A DNA stretch of 64,000 nt from NCBI GenBank assembly GCA_028023455.1, contig JAQFVV010000056.1:1488001-1552000 (forward strand), read 5' to 3'. The stretch is from Epiperipatus broadwayi. Its lineage: Eukaryota; Onychophora; Udeonychophora; Euonychophora; Peripatidae. Position numbers and translations under genes: made by a program. How positions within the stretch are numbered: the first letter of the stretch is position 1; each line of letters opens with the position of its first letter. Shown here piece by piece: positions 39,497 through 52,314 of this stretch. The notes below the pieces were generated by a model, which was not told where the DNA came from, ran no database searches, and saw only the letters and a list, made by a program, of their open reading frames with translations.

Positions 39497-40150
39497 CTAT
39501 GATTTTCTTCTACCTTTTTCTATTAACATCCTATTTAAGTCTGGTTTTATTTCATTTATGTATTCACCCTCTTTTATTATCCTTTCATTATATGACTTAA
39601 TACATTCCAAAGGTTTTATTTCAAAATCCCCATGCTTAAATTTATTCTTATGAATGTAAATAGCAGAATTTTTATCACCTAAATGCTGTTTTAATCTAGT
39701 TTTTAATTTATTTTTACTAGTCCCAATATATGTCATTTCTACATTCTTTCTAAAACAATTCAAACATTTTATCAAATAAACTGAATTCATAATGTCTAAC
39801 CTATTATAATCCCCATTATTATTAATTAAAAAATTTAAATTTGCTTTCTTTTTATAAACTGGACAAATTGATATTAAAACCAACATAAATAATCTTTTCT
39901 CTATTCCTATTCAATCCCATTCTATTCCTTATTTTATTTATATTTTTATTAGAAAACAAATGTTCGACTATACCCCTAGGATAATCATTTATAAAACATT
40001 CATTCCTAATAATATCAACCTCATTCTCAAACAAATTACTATTTGAACATAACTTAATTGCCCTAATAATTTTATTATTAACAATATTAATTTTACTATG
40101 ATTATCAATATCTGAAAACCAATTATTTGATAATCCAAAAAATGTTTTTT
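39497..40150 (-). pseudogene. PLE GIY-YIG endonuclease C-terminal fragment (left arm, frameshifted)
   Basis: Two minus-strand frames together match the right arm. 40,034-39,852 encodes the linker ('DYPRGIVEHLFSNKN'). 39,886-39,497 encodes the GIY-YIG domain: NSVYLIKCLNC with its CxxC, then TYIGTSKNKLKTRLKQH, which carries the YIG and Arg motifs. Relative to the right arm about 65 bp is missing after 'VGFNI', which breaks the frame. The C-terminus is better preserved here than in the right arm, ending RRKS then a stop. In an intact PLE this domain nicks the target DNA. Here it is a dead fragment. Confidence 0.75.
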
Positions 40151-40309
40151 TTTTTAAACACAGATGTTTCTATAATAACACTACCATTCCTATCAATTTT
40201 TTTTAAAATTCACTATGGAAAAAGAATATATTAATGTTATTGAATATATGGATGTTAGAATTTTAAAAAAAATTAATAGGAATGGTAGTGTTATTATAGA
40301 AACATCTGT

Positions 40310-41003
40310 GTTTAAAAAAAAAAACATTTTTTGGATTATCAAATAATTGGTTTTCAGATATTGATAATCATAGTAAAATTAATATTGTTAATAATAAAAT
40401 TATTAGGGCAATTAAGTTATGTTCAAATAGTAATTTGTTTGAGAATGAGGTTGATATTATTAGGAATGAATGTTTTATGAATGATTATCCTAGGGGTGTA
40501 GTTGAAAATTTGTTTTCTAATAAAAATATAAATAAAATAAGGAATATAATAGGATTAGATAGGAATAGGAATAGAGAAAATATTATTTATGTTGGTTTTA
40601 ATATATCTAAAGATTTATTTATTAAAGTTAAGAAATTAGTTAAAATGATTAATAGGAAATACAATGTTTCAATTTGTCCAGTTTATAAAAAGAAAGAAAA
40701 TTTAAATTTTTTAATTAATAATAATGGGGATTATAATAGATTAGACATTATGAATTCAGTTTATTTGATAAAATGTTTGAATTGTTTTAGAAAGAATGTA
40801 GAAATGACATATATTGGGACTAGTAAAAATAAATTAAAAACTAGATTAATTCAGCACTTAGGTGATAAAAATTCTGCTATTTACATTCATAAGAATAAAT
40901 TTAAGCATGGGGATTTTGAAATAAAACCTTTGGAATGTATTAAGTCATATAATGAAAGGATAATAAAAGAGGGTGTATACATAAATGAAAAAAACCAGAA
41001 TTA
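40310..41003 (+). pseudogene. PLE linker and GIY-YIG endonuclease fragment (right arm)
   Basis: Open from 40,435 to 41,004 (189 codons), with in-frame readable sequence upstream to about 40,330 interrupted by an A-run indel. Features in order: the PLE linker ('ENEVDIIRNECF', 'DYPRGVVENLFSN'), 'ISKDLFIKVKKLVK', NSVYLIKCLNC (GIY half and a CxxC), TYIGTSKNKLKTRLIQH (YIG and catalytic Arg) and a downstream acidic stretch. A single-base loss near 40,990 ends the frame early (YINEKNQN) compared with the left arm. No RT domain precedes it, so it is a 5'-truncated nonautonomous copy. Confidence 0.75.
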
Positions 41004-41260
41004 AATAGGATGTTAATAGAAAAAGATAAAAGAAAATAATAGGTTTTTAATTAAAAGTTTTTAAATGATATATATATATTTAAAAAAAATTAGTTGTGTT
41101 TAAGTTGTGATTGTAATAGGAAAGGGGAGTGAGATAAGGTAAAAAAAAAAAAAAGAAAATTTTGGTTATGAATATATTTTATAATTTTTAATTCATTTAA
41201 TTTTTTTTTTTTTTTTGGAATATGTGATATTTATTGTATATATATTTTACTTTAGTGTGC

Positions 41261-41295
41261 CTTGAAAAAGACTATAAAAAATAGTCGAAATGTTG
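41261..41295 (+). ncRNA. hammerhead-like PLE tail motif, right arm (core degenerate)
   Basis: CTTGAAAAAGACTAT and ATAGTCGAAATG: a perfect GACTAT/ATAGTC helix followed by GAAA, with the first core box changed as in the left arm. Identical loss in both arms means the parental element already lacked the canonical core. Confidence 0.4.
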
Positions 41296-41623
41296 GATTT
41301 CTTTTTCATGATTATAGTCATAAAAAATCAAGTTTTAAAAAGGAGCTAGTTTGTTTTATTTTTATATTAGATATATATGAACTATTTTGAAAAGAAGAAC
41401 TATGTGCTGGATATATTAAATTATTTCAAGAATTAGGTATTCTTTTATCTATTTTGTATTTGCATAAACACTTCGAAATGAATACTTTAAGATATATATT
41501 AAAAAACTGACTAAGTATGTTTCATTATTAATTTAGTTACATACAGTATTATGTCATTAATGTATATTAAATATACATTGTCATAGGGATAATTGGTAAA
41601 TACTTAAACTTAATATCTATTGC

Positions 41624-41628
<5 letters not shown>

Positions 41629-41671
<43 letters not shown>
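41629..41671. repeat. (AT)n microsatellite
   Basis: About 21 uninterrupted AT units, 50 bp before the left end of the MITE. Confidence 0.95.
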
Positions 41672-41674
<3 letters not shown>

Positions 41675-41720
41675 AAAACAAACAAACATTTTAAAAACTA
41701 AAATTGGTATTTAACATATA

Positions 41721-42728
41721 CACCTGGGTCTTGTTTTATGTGGATTATTTTAATGCGATTTTTAAGTTATGCGATTCATGTTTCTTCTTAATATCTTTTA
41801 TATTTCACTATATTTATTAGATATCAAGAAATTTAAATTATTAATAACTTATTTTCACTTGAAATCTTTTTTTTTTTTTCAAAAATGTAATGTTATATTA
41901 GCAGCTAACGTGAATATGGCCTGAAGCAGTATTTAGATTTTTAGCTTCTATGTAAATAACCTATTTATACTAATGAGTAAATAATAATAATTGATTTATA
42001 CTTACATATAAAAATATCACAATAAATATTCAAAAAAATTAAACTTTTTTTACATATGTCATATGGAAAAAAAATTAAACTTTTAAAACGTATATTTTGT
42101 TATATATAACAGAGATAAATAATCTTTTAGATTTTTAAAATAAAAAACTAAGATTTTATAAACTGAAAATAATCTTTCTAATGATAATGTATAATCTTTT
42201 TGTTTTGATTTCGATCTCATATTTTTAATATAGAAACAAAAAACCATTAACACAGCATAAGACTGAAAATGGCGCTAGTTGTACATCACATCACGAATAA
42301 AAATAAAGTGGCTAACAGATTTCTCTGGGCATAATTGTTGAGAGATTCTTGACTTTGTTTAATGAGAAGCTACAATATATCACATCACATCAAATCTTAT
42401 TTCTTTCCAGTTTACAAACGAACGCCAGTGGTAGTGATTAAAATATGGATGAAAAATGTAAAATTAAACACTGTAGTTAATAAAAAAGTTTGTCTTGTAT
42501 TAATTTTTTTCAAGTATTTGAAATTTTTTATTAGTCATACTTTATTTGCTTATTTTTTTATTGCGAATTTTAAAGTAATTTTTCTTTGTTGCTTTGCTTT
42601 TATGCAAATTCTGAAAATTATAGACCCTATCCCCCATTTTGCAAGGTAAATTAAGTCTATTTTTGTGCGATTTTTTTAATGCGGGTTTTCTGTGGAACCC
42701 ATCTACCACATAAAATGAGACCCAGGTG
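41721..42728. mobile_element. pogo/Tigger-like nonautonomous DNA transposon (MITE)
   Basis: Terminal inverted repeats begin CACCTGGGTCTTGTTTTATG at the left and, inverted, CACCTGGGTCTCATTTTATG at the right. A TA lies directly outside each end (41,719-41,720 and 42,729-42,730), the target duplication of the Tc1/mariner/pogo superfamily. Subterminal 'atgcgattttt' and 'tgcgatttttt' blocks resemble the repeated GCGNTTT boxes of Tigger-type ends. The 1,008-bp interior has no transposase frame and holds only a 95-codon AT-driven frame, so movement would need an enzyme from elsewhere. Confidence 0.8.
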
Positions 42729-42888
42729 TATTCATGTATTATTATATTAATTAGTCTGAACATTAGATAAGTATTCTCCTTTTTTATTTATTTAATTGCC
42801 ATTACGTTTAGCATCCAAAGTATTACTAATTCAAATACTATTACATTTGGTGTCCAATATTTTAGGCAGTTTGTTATTACCATACATT

Positions 42889-42906
42889 TGGCGATCCAGG
42901 TGGAAC
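42889..42906 (+). other. possible LTR-retrotransposon primer-binding site
   Basis: TGGCGATCCAGGTGGAAC directly after 'taccatacat' looks like an LTR end (CA) followed by the TGGCG-type primer-binding site of Gypsy-like elements. The MITE ends only 160 bp upstream, so any LTR would be interrupted or short. No second LTR copy or pol gene was recognised. Confidence 0.3.
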
Positions 42907-43796
42907 CTGAATAAGACTTTTTTTCTATTATAATATATATATTGTACCCTTTTGTTTACATTAGAATGGATTATTTCTACCAATGTATTGGAAAATTTTA
43001 AAGTTAAGTAAGGGGATGATGTACATTATGTGTTGATGATCTTTGAATAATTTAGTTAAGGCAAGTAAAATAATTGATGTATAATATTGTGTTGGTATTT
43101 GTAAGAAAGTAGTTAGCTAAAAATCATTATAAGATTGTATGATTGGGAGAACTGGCCAGAATAAATATTGATTTAATAAGTCTTATAGATAAATTATTAA
43201 GGTAAATTTTAAAAGTAATATGTTAAAGTTAAATGAGTAGATTATTTAATAATAATAATTGTGTTTAATAGTTATATTTTAAAATCCTTTATTTAAAAAT
43301 AATAATGTAGGGCAAAAAGTATATTTTGATCTTATAATATTAATTTTTTTTTTTTAAATTGTGCTATAATATTGATTTATGTAATATTTTATAAATTAAA
43401 ATATTTATTTTAGTTTTCTTTAAATTATTAGCGTCTCATTGTTTTATAAATCACGTGATGTGGAATATTCACACCTGTGTTGAAAATAAAATGATGTCAT
43501 CTGTTATAAATATTAGATTAGGCTTTTTAAAAATAAATATAATAGATGAAATTAAATTTATGTTTTGTGTTGAAAATAAATACGTTATGTTTAAAATAAA
43601 GGTGGAAATGATAATAAATATTAAAATATGATTTTTAAAAGTTATTTTGAAGTACTTAGTGAGTGTAAATAAAATGTGAAAATTAATTAAGAATTGAATA
43701 ATATAATAAAAATAAATATTTAATAAATTATTATTAGTTTTAAATTTAATCTGGCGTTCTATCCCGGGATGGTAAAGCAAGCATTGTTGAAATTGA

Positions 43797-43858
43797 CCAA
43801 TGAAAACATGTATTTTGGACAACTATAAAAGAGCTGTGCAGAAATTCCAAGGTCACTA
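43797..43858 (+). promoter_or_regulatory. candidate RNA polymerase II core promoter
   Basis: GACCAATG (CCAAT at 43,797-43,801), TATAAAAG (43,824-43,831) and an initiator-like TCACTA (43,853-43,858, about 29 nt after the TATA start) are well spaced in a locally GC-richer patch (43,750-43,860). A donor-like TTTG|GTAAAG follows at about 43,924. Whether it drives a host transcript or belongs to a noncoding LTR-type element (see the primer-binding-like site upstream) is open. Confidence 0.4.
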
Positions 43859-43989
43859 TTATCTATTACTGTTATCATTATACCGATATACTGTTTACCA
43901 TCGTCAGTATTTCTACAACTTTGGTAAAGTAATTAAGTATATTATAATAGTCAATTTTATTATTTTTAAAATTCTAAAAGTACAGTAAT

Positions 43990-46959
43990 CTATTATTATA
44001 AGGTCGTAGTATAGATGTGCAAGGCTAAAAAAATAAATATTTCCTACTTACTGATCTACTCTATCCAATGTGTCATCAACTTACTTAAACATGGGAAAAT
44101 CATCACTAAAGATAAAAGGATTGATGGGAAAATTTAAGTGTTATTATTGTATAAAGTATATAATTTTGCCTTTTCTGATAAGTCGTGTTAATTTATGACT
44201 GAATTTTATAGAAAGAACTTTATGGGAAAAAACATAAAAAATTTCATCAAAAATGGAAAATAGAATGAGATAAAACATTTTTATGAAAAAAAGAACATTT
44301 AAAATACGATGGGAAAATGTTTTTGAAAGGAAAAAAAAAAACTTTTAAATTTTACCAAATAATTATTTTGGAATGCTGAGATATTTCTTTTTGAAGAAAT
44401 ATTAAAAATATTTTAAAACAGAAATCTTTCTAGAAAATATAAAATTAAGATCATTAGCAAGTATGACTTATATCATATTCTAAAAATATTCCAAGTTAGT
44501 AATTAAGGCATGCTGGACATACAAAAAGTTTTCTGAATTTATTTGTGGAAATAATTTAAGTTATTCGCGAATTATGGGAAAGTTTATTGTGTATCAGAAG
44601 ATATTAAACCTCAGTAAAGATGGAAAAGTTACAAAAATTTGAAAAATTATCTTGACGAAGAATATTAAAAGTATTTAAATAAGATATTTACCTAGCACTG
44701 AATACTTAAGTATCGTAAAAATTTGGAGAAAAGAAAAATATTAATTATATCAATTTAAGTTTTATTGAATAAAAGTAAATGTACCTTATTTAACTTGAAC
44801 CGTCATTTTGGATTATATGTTGTAACGTTGAGAATGGAGCATGTGTTGTTATTAGCGTCAAAAGTATAATTATTAAACTTTTACCAGGAGAAAAAAAGAC
44901 ACTTCCTGTAGTGAACTTATGATCGAGAAGAGAACATGTCATTGCGGGGAATGTTAATAAAGTTATTGTAACTATAATTTCAAATATTTTTTTATTTTAC
45001 TAACAAATTTCTAATAATATTTATTCATAGTATAGTGATAGTGTAGGAACAGAGAACATTAAATTATTTACTTAGTAATTAAATTTTATTGTAAAGAAAA
45101 AAACTCTTTAATAATTTAAAAAAAAAAAAAAACTTAATATATTTTAAAGTGTGATAATGTGGAATAAACGATAATAAAATGTTTTATTTAGATTGTGATC
45201 CAGAATACATCGGCTAAGTAATTGCCAATAAAAATTACTTATGGTAATAATGTAAATTATTAATAGTTTTATAATGTATTTTATTATTTTGTGTGGATGT
45301 ATGGATGCATATATGAAACACGATACCTACACGTAATCTATCATTTGTTTAGTTACTTTAAGAATATGCATAATTTTATTGATATCGTAAAGATATTTAA
45401 AAATAAAGGAAATATAAGTATATGATTCTATTATAACTGAACTGAATGTTTTAGTTGAGTTATTTAAAGTATTAAAAATATGACATTGATTCTAATTATT
45501 TATGCTTAAGTTTGAGAACTATTAAAGAATGAAATAATCTTGTCTTATTAGTTAGTTAGATTGTTATTTTAAAAATGAATTTATTTGTTATTATAAAAAT
45601 TTGGAAATGAATGTAGCGATGTAAGGTGATAGATCGTTGATAATAATATCTTAATATTAGGTTACATAAGATCAAGATAATATTGTATGTAGGGTTTATT
45701 TATATGGGAACAAGAATATACTATATTGATGATTATGCAAGTATAGATAACATAGCCCTATAACTTGTATATATTCATGGCAGTGTTTATTTTCTATGTG
45801 TTAAAGTTTAATGTGCCATAGTGCTGAATAAATAGCCTGGTCATTATATTTGGTAGTAGGGGTTATTAGACAAATAAGTCATACCTCATTGCTTGTACAC
45901 TGTAACCATGATAATCATTTGATAAAGGTGTTATTAAGTTGAAGTTATAGTGTATCCCAGATGCCTACTAGTTTATGTGTTATTGAAATTTATTGGGTTA
46001 CATCGTAAAGGATGGTTGTTTTAAAATTGGGAATAATAAATAAGTTTAGAAGTACAGAATTGTTTTTAAAGAAGATAAGATGGGTTATATTGTTCAAAGT
46101 AAAGATGATTGAAAGTAAAGAATACAAGATGATAACTTGTTAATAAAGAATCATAAAACTTCTTATATTTAAAAAATGATATTTATTTTTTATTTTTTTA
46201 TAAAATAAATAATTAGTAATTAAAAGGGATTTATAATAATATTATTTAATTATTAAGAATTTTCAAAGACATATTTTTAATGCATATTTTTATTTACAAG
46301 TAAAAGTAATAGATTGAATCGTGTTTAATGAATGCAAATAATCATAAGTCTTATAAAAGTAATTTTATGACAACACAATAATACATGCATTATATTTGAA
46401 GTTTAAAGTGATAATTAGTAAGTAGCTTAGTTTGATGATATGCTATGAATCAAGGTAGTTCACATAACTGTTTATTGAAAAATGATTATACAAAGTAATA
46501 AATGATTTTTAAAACTAAATAACAAGAATAAGTTCATAGTAAAAGTATTACCTGTATGTTGTTTTTTTTTAAAATCTATGAATTAATAAAATCTAATAAT
46601 TGTAATAAAAATATTATATAATAATATTTTGAAAATAAGAGCTCATTTCAGAAAATGTTCTGTATCTTATACTTTAGATCATTTGATTTGTATTAGAAAA
46701 GTACCTGAATATGACTAAATAGAATTCTATCAGAATGTAAATAATGTAAATAATTTTATTGTTAAGTTTGTTAATAAAATTGTTAAACTTGTTTTATAAG
46801 TCTTGGTGTTGACTCAATTTCTTCACATCACAATTACATAATCACAGATAATTATAATGAAGAAATAATATTTGCACATCATAAATAAAATTGTTATTTA
46901 TGAGTTATAATATTTTTATTGATATGTTTTATTTAAGAAGTTTCATTTATTGTAATATT
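43990..46959. other. purine-skewed AT-rich interval without genes
   Basis: About 3 kb in which the plus strand is rich in A and G and poor in C, with no open frame above chance. It may be internal to the same noncoding dispersed element as 46,960-47,505. Confidence 0.45.
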
Positions 46960-47505
46960 CTGATGGTCATGGAAGAATTACCAAAGATTTACATTAAATT
47001 ATATTAGTAATGATTGCCACATATTCTCATATTATACTATCATATCATACATGTTTACTTAAGATGCCATATGGATAATAGAAAATTATATTATATTATT
47101 ATTATGTGATATACAAGAACAACATTATAAGTAGAAACATAGGAGAGTGAATTAAAGATTAATATTACTATTTTATTATTATTAGTATTATTGAATTGTA
47201 GTTAGGCATGATATTAAATCCCTTATCATACTTGATTACAAAAGTTATAATTAATTTTGAAATTATTTTAAAAGAACCTGAGATATTTTGAGCTAAATCA
47301 ATTTTATAAAGCTAGTCAGATTAATTTATTAAGAGTCATTTACTTAATTAATTTTGAATAAAGACGTAAGAGTACTATAAATGTAGTATTTAAGTAATAG
47401 GAGTAGGGATAGTATTCTTATGCCATTAAGGTGATATCCAGTGGGAGATTAGCTTAATGTATTCGCTCTGCCACTTGTAAACTCACTTCATAGTCTCATG
47501 ATTTG
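46960..47505 (+). repeat. dispersed repeat, inverse copy of 5,157-5,710
   Basis: Blocks such as 'atagtattcttatgccatt', 'aaatcccttatcatact', 'gaacctgagat', 'gattgccacatat' and 'tagtctcatga' follow the complement of 5,157-5,710 in order. It is noncoding. Confidence 0.6.
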
Positions 47506-48259
47506 ATTAGATAGTCATTTATTTAATTTTATAAAACAGAATTATATTATTATTTATTAATTAAGCTAATTGGATAATTTGATATTATTAAAAAATATAG
47601 TTATCGTTGATTTAGATACATTTTAGATAAACATAGTTGTTTATTTGAGCTAGATCAATTTATCATTATTACATATTTCCTGGAAGTGAGGGTACAATAT
47701 ATATTGCATCAATAACCCTCATTGTTGCTAATGTAATTATGGTAACTATCTCAGTAGTTTGGGTTTAAACCCAAGCTATTTATATACAAAGTATATGTAT
47801 ATAAGATATTCAATGATTACCAGCACATATTTAATGATTAATGCAAGAATATCCCACTACACATATATGTTAATCTTGTAAATCCTAGTTTAAATCAATG
47901 CAATTATATTAAACAATTGGTATGATGATGATGATTTCATGATCACAAATATTCTAAAATTATTTATTTGTTTAGGGTTCCATTTGGAGAAACTCCAGGT
48001 ACCAAATCCTCAAAATAGAACATTTACCTAGAATACTTGTGAGTTAACAATCATCACCAATTCAAAATTATTACCATGACACCCCAACATATCCCTCATT
48101 AGTTCGCATGTTGTCAGAGTTGTGGGTAATTTATAAACGAGCACATATGGGTTGAAGTTATAGTGTTTCAACTTATTTAAAACAAATGGATTAATTAAAA
48201 ATAATTTAACAATTTATTAATAAAGCAAAACATACTTAATTTAATTGTATCTTTATAAT

Positions 48260-48540
48260 AGTGATTCCAAATGTAGATATAAAACCAATCACATAATAAT
48301 TAATATATTCTCAACAAACAATTTCAGTTTTTACATCTAGTGATTCAAAGTGTAAATATAAAATCAAACACATAATAATTAATATATTTTTCAACAAGCA
48401 ATTTATACATTTCAGTTTTTACATCTAGTAATTCCAAATGTATATATGAATCAAAGTCATAATAATTAATATATTCTCAACAAATAATTTCAGTTTTTAT
48501 GTCTAGTGATTTCAAATGTCTATATGAACGGCAGCATATT
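48260..48540. repeat. 79-88-bp tandem repeat, about 3.5 units
   Basis: Units start with AGTGATTCCAAATGTA-like sequence at 48,260, 48,339, 48,427 and 48,505 and share 'cataataattaatatattctcaacaaa' and 'tttcagtttttacatctag' segments. The third unit has about 9 extra bases. No ribozyme core is visible in the unit. Confidence 0.85.
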
Positions 48541-51361
48541 GTAACATTTAATATACTTTTAGTTTAAGTCTATACTCATGATTCAAATGTAAATATAAAG
48601 GATAACATCGCAGTAATTATGGTCTATTAATTTTTACAAAAAGGAATAGCTTTATAAGAATGAATATTTTTTTAGTTTAATGTAAATCTAAATGTAAATA
48701 AATCTTTTTTTTTATAGCGCCATGTTTGTAAACGGTAATATTTTAACACAGCATTACATATCATAGTAATTATGGTCTTTTAATTTTTATAAAATGAATG
48801 ACTATCTTTAAAAGAATGAATATCTTATCTGTAAAAAAAAAAAAACAAATACAAGTTCTACATCATGGGTTATTAGATATGGGTTTTCTTTTCTGTAATT
48901 AGGGTTGGTAGTATTCATAACTTCCCTTTTCTTGCCCTTATTTGCTGGACACATGATTTATAATTAGAATAGCATGTTGCATGTAGGAGAGCAATAAGTC
49001 TTCTGCAGTTTGGCTGCATAATCAATTTTCTTTCTTTTACAGCTATCTTAGAACTGGTAGTGATATAATTCCACATACTGTGATGTTATTTATCGGATTG
49101 GGCTACATATACAGGGTCTACCAATTGATTTTTATTTTTTATTGCATAGCCTTCCATTGCCAAAGACACATTATTATAATAAAACAGTCTTATAGCTTCC
49201 AATGTAAGCATTGTAATTTTAATTAGTGTTATTGCAAAATCTCTTCTTCATATGGCTTACTTCTACACTGCTTTTTCATATAGCTTGCAGTTTGGACTCT
49301 GTAAGTCAACGCCGGAACAAAATTGACCTCTGAATGCAAGACTGTCTAATATCTCTGTCATTAGCCATTTAATGTAAACTATCTTTTTATTAGCAGCCAG
49401 CACCTACCATAATGCAAACTATTCTACCATTTTGGACCCTAGAGAAAAATATTTCATTGTTCTCTTCAACAACAGGAGGGAAACAAACTTGTCTACAATA
49501 TTATATTATTTTATTCTTCAACAGAAGAAATAAATAGCTGTTGGCTTTCTTTTCTTTATCTACTCTGTGTTACAAGGAGAAAATCCGTTGCCAACTTTTA
49601 TTATTTTATTTTTAATTTTTCAAATATTATTGATTCATAATTTTTTTTTTAGATGTAAACTCACCATTCTATTTTCTATAAGAATTGATAAGATTTTACT
49701 TATAACTCCAAGGTAAGGCTTTTCGATTTAGGAACTACGAATTTTTGATTGTTTATTAAGTCTTTCGTTTTTTTTTTTTTATGGTATATACATATGTGTA
49801 GGAACACACACGTGCACGTTATTGTTCAACTCTGATTAATGTGCCCGCACTGATGTCATAATATATATATTGGTTATTACAAACTTTTTTATTAAAAGAA
49901 CCAGTGTCTTTTTTAATTTTTCATATTCATTTGAGAGTCCTTGAGATATTTTTAATATATATGTTGTAATGATTAGTATCTTAGGATACTCTAAGTGGAT
50001 TGATGGTTAAATTAAATTATAACATTCTGTGTCCATTGATAATTTCATCATTCACAATGTATATCTTACTTTTGTTTTAGAATATAGATTTAAATAAATG
50101 ATGTGCCTACATTATTATTAAGAAAATTAAATCTTGTATATTTTTTATACAAGTATATGCATAAAGTTTTTTTCATTATTTTAATTATGAAACAACAGAC
50201 TGTCAGAAGATTAACAATTAAATATTTATTTGGATTATAGAACATTAACAAACCAATATCCATAAGTCGTATTTGCATTGCTGATTATACTATTTTAAAA
50301 TATACATATGATTCATATATAGAGTCTAAATTATTATCATTATCGCCTCCCTCCTTTCCTTTATTTTGATATTTAAAAAATATTAGTTATAAATTGAGAT
50401 TTTAAAATATGAGTAATAAAAATATTATATGAATATATATATATTCCTCTATTTTTTAGTAAAATTGCTATATAGCGCACAAATGTATTGCCTATACTTT
50501 TACTGGCTTGTGAATATCTTTATATATAATAAATGTAATTTCTTCCTCAGTATTTATTAACAAATTATTCCTTAGAGAGAAAGAATTGCAATATTCATAT
50601 TAGACTTTTATGACTTAAAAATTTAGTTGATCTAAATGACTTTTTCATCTTTAATTTAAATTAATATATATGCAGTCAGATAGAGAGTAAATAGAATTCC
50701 ATTGGTTGTATATGTTTGCAGATAGAGAGCATTTTCCAAAATCACTAAACCAACATTTTTTTTTTACTACCAAGCAAAAAAAGACATAAATCTTTGTCAA
50801 ATCTCCTGCTCATAATTAATGATCAGACAATAACTTGGCAAGTAAATTTTTCAATTTATATAATGGGTCACATTTTAAAAATATTTAAAATAAATATATA
50901 TATTATTTATTTCTTACACATTTATAAATAAAAAATAAGTACACAGACACATTGTAATTTAATCCAAAAACGATTATACATCGTAAAGGATTTTACTATA
51001 GAAAGTAAAATAATACTATATGCCCCCCATAGAATCCAAATTTAATCTATTTAATTATGTAGCTTCGTTGTTTGCATATTTAAGAAGTCCAAAATAGGGT
51101 AAATAAAGTCTCTCAAGTGCTATTCACAGCTATTGAATAATGTTAAAAAATGATAAATAATCGCTGCTTACCACTCTAGTAAAGCTTTCATTATGTGATA
51201 ATTTGTCCATTCACATGTCATGCACATGAATTGTGAATTCAGACTTGAATGAAGCTTGAAAATTTCTCAAACAAGTTGTAGAATTTTTTACTGTTTGGCT
51301 GTAGAATTGTATTACCCTTTTTATATGTTTTAGGAAAATCTGGGTTGTTTATATGAGTATT
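48541..51361. other. AT-rich interval without identifiable genes
   Basis: A moderately GC-richer noncoding patch lies at 49,230-49,580. There is no exon, RNA gene or clear repeat. Confidence 0.5.
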
Positions 51362-51377
51362 ATTCATTCTCATTATA

Positions 51378-52282
51378 AATATCAGGGATTTGAATCGAAC
51401 TCAGACTTTCAAGTACTCATCACTATCCACACTATCTCATACCACTGATACACATGACCACACATGTGTAGAAAAGATAAATAATCACTAATATTCGTAT
51501 TTTGTGCTAAACCAGCACTCATCAGTTGGTCCAGATTATCATCTCCCACACATATATATAATCAATGTTCAGTTTTATATTAAAATAGCAAATCATCATA
51601 TTGTAAGGGATAGGCTTCAAATCTACTCCAACCACCAACTCTTCCGCCATCCATACCACTGAAAATCTGATGATGAAACGCCCAAATACCATGCTGATGC
51701 CAATATTATTGTCATGCTCATGTTGATCTCAAGTCATTTTGACCCCTCAGGTATATGACCATATCCATTTAAAAACATAGAAGAGGGGTGGGCAGGATGC
51801 ACGCTTAATGTACAAATATTTGAAATACAGGCACTCTTCACATACCTGTAGCCTAATTGTAATTATAGGGGATTTGAACCCAGGCTTTCAAGCATCCCAT
51901 CAACTATCCACACTATCCCATACCACTGATAAACATGACCACATACATGTAGAAAAGATAAATAATCTCCAATATATGTATTTCATGCTAATTTACAATT
52001 AGGCTCCAGGTATGTGAAGAATGCATCCATTTCAAATATTTACACATTAAGCCTGCATCCTGTCCATCCCTCTTCTATGTATTTAAATAGATAAGATCCT
52101 ATACATGAGAGGTAAGAGTGACTTGAGGTCAACATAAGCATGACAATAATGTTGGCATCAGCATGGGATTTAGGCATTTCATCGTCAGATTTTCAGTAGT
52201 GTGGATTGCTGAAGAGTTGGAGGTTGGAGTAGACTATTAAAGTATGAAGATTTGCTATCTTAATATAAATCTGAACACTGAT

Positions 52283-52314
<32 letters not shown>

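Larger units (their letters stand above)
39189..41424. mobile_element. palindromic Penelope-like element insertion
   Basis: Two copies of the 3' part of one PLE lie head to head: minus arm 39,189-40,210 and plus arm 40,258-41,424, with about 47 bp of single-copy sequence between them. The insertion is flanked by the 12-bp duplication TTCAAGAATTAG (39,177-39,188 and 41,425-41,436). Both arms encode the PLE linker and GIY-YIG domain and end in the same hammerhead-like tail. The right arm extends 63 nt beyond the left arm's end. The reverse transcriptase domain is missing, so both arms are 5' truncated. Arms are roughly 90% or more identical by eye, so the insertion is fairly young. Confidence 0.8.

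Noticed and set aside
48260-48540. CRISPR-like array (regular repeats)
   Set aside because: Units are contiguous tandem repeats of variable length without unique spacers, in a eukaryotic genome.
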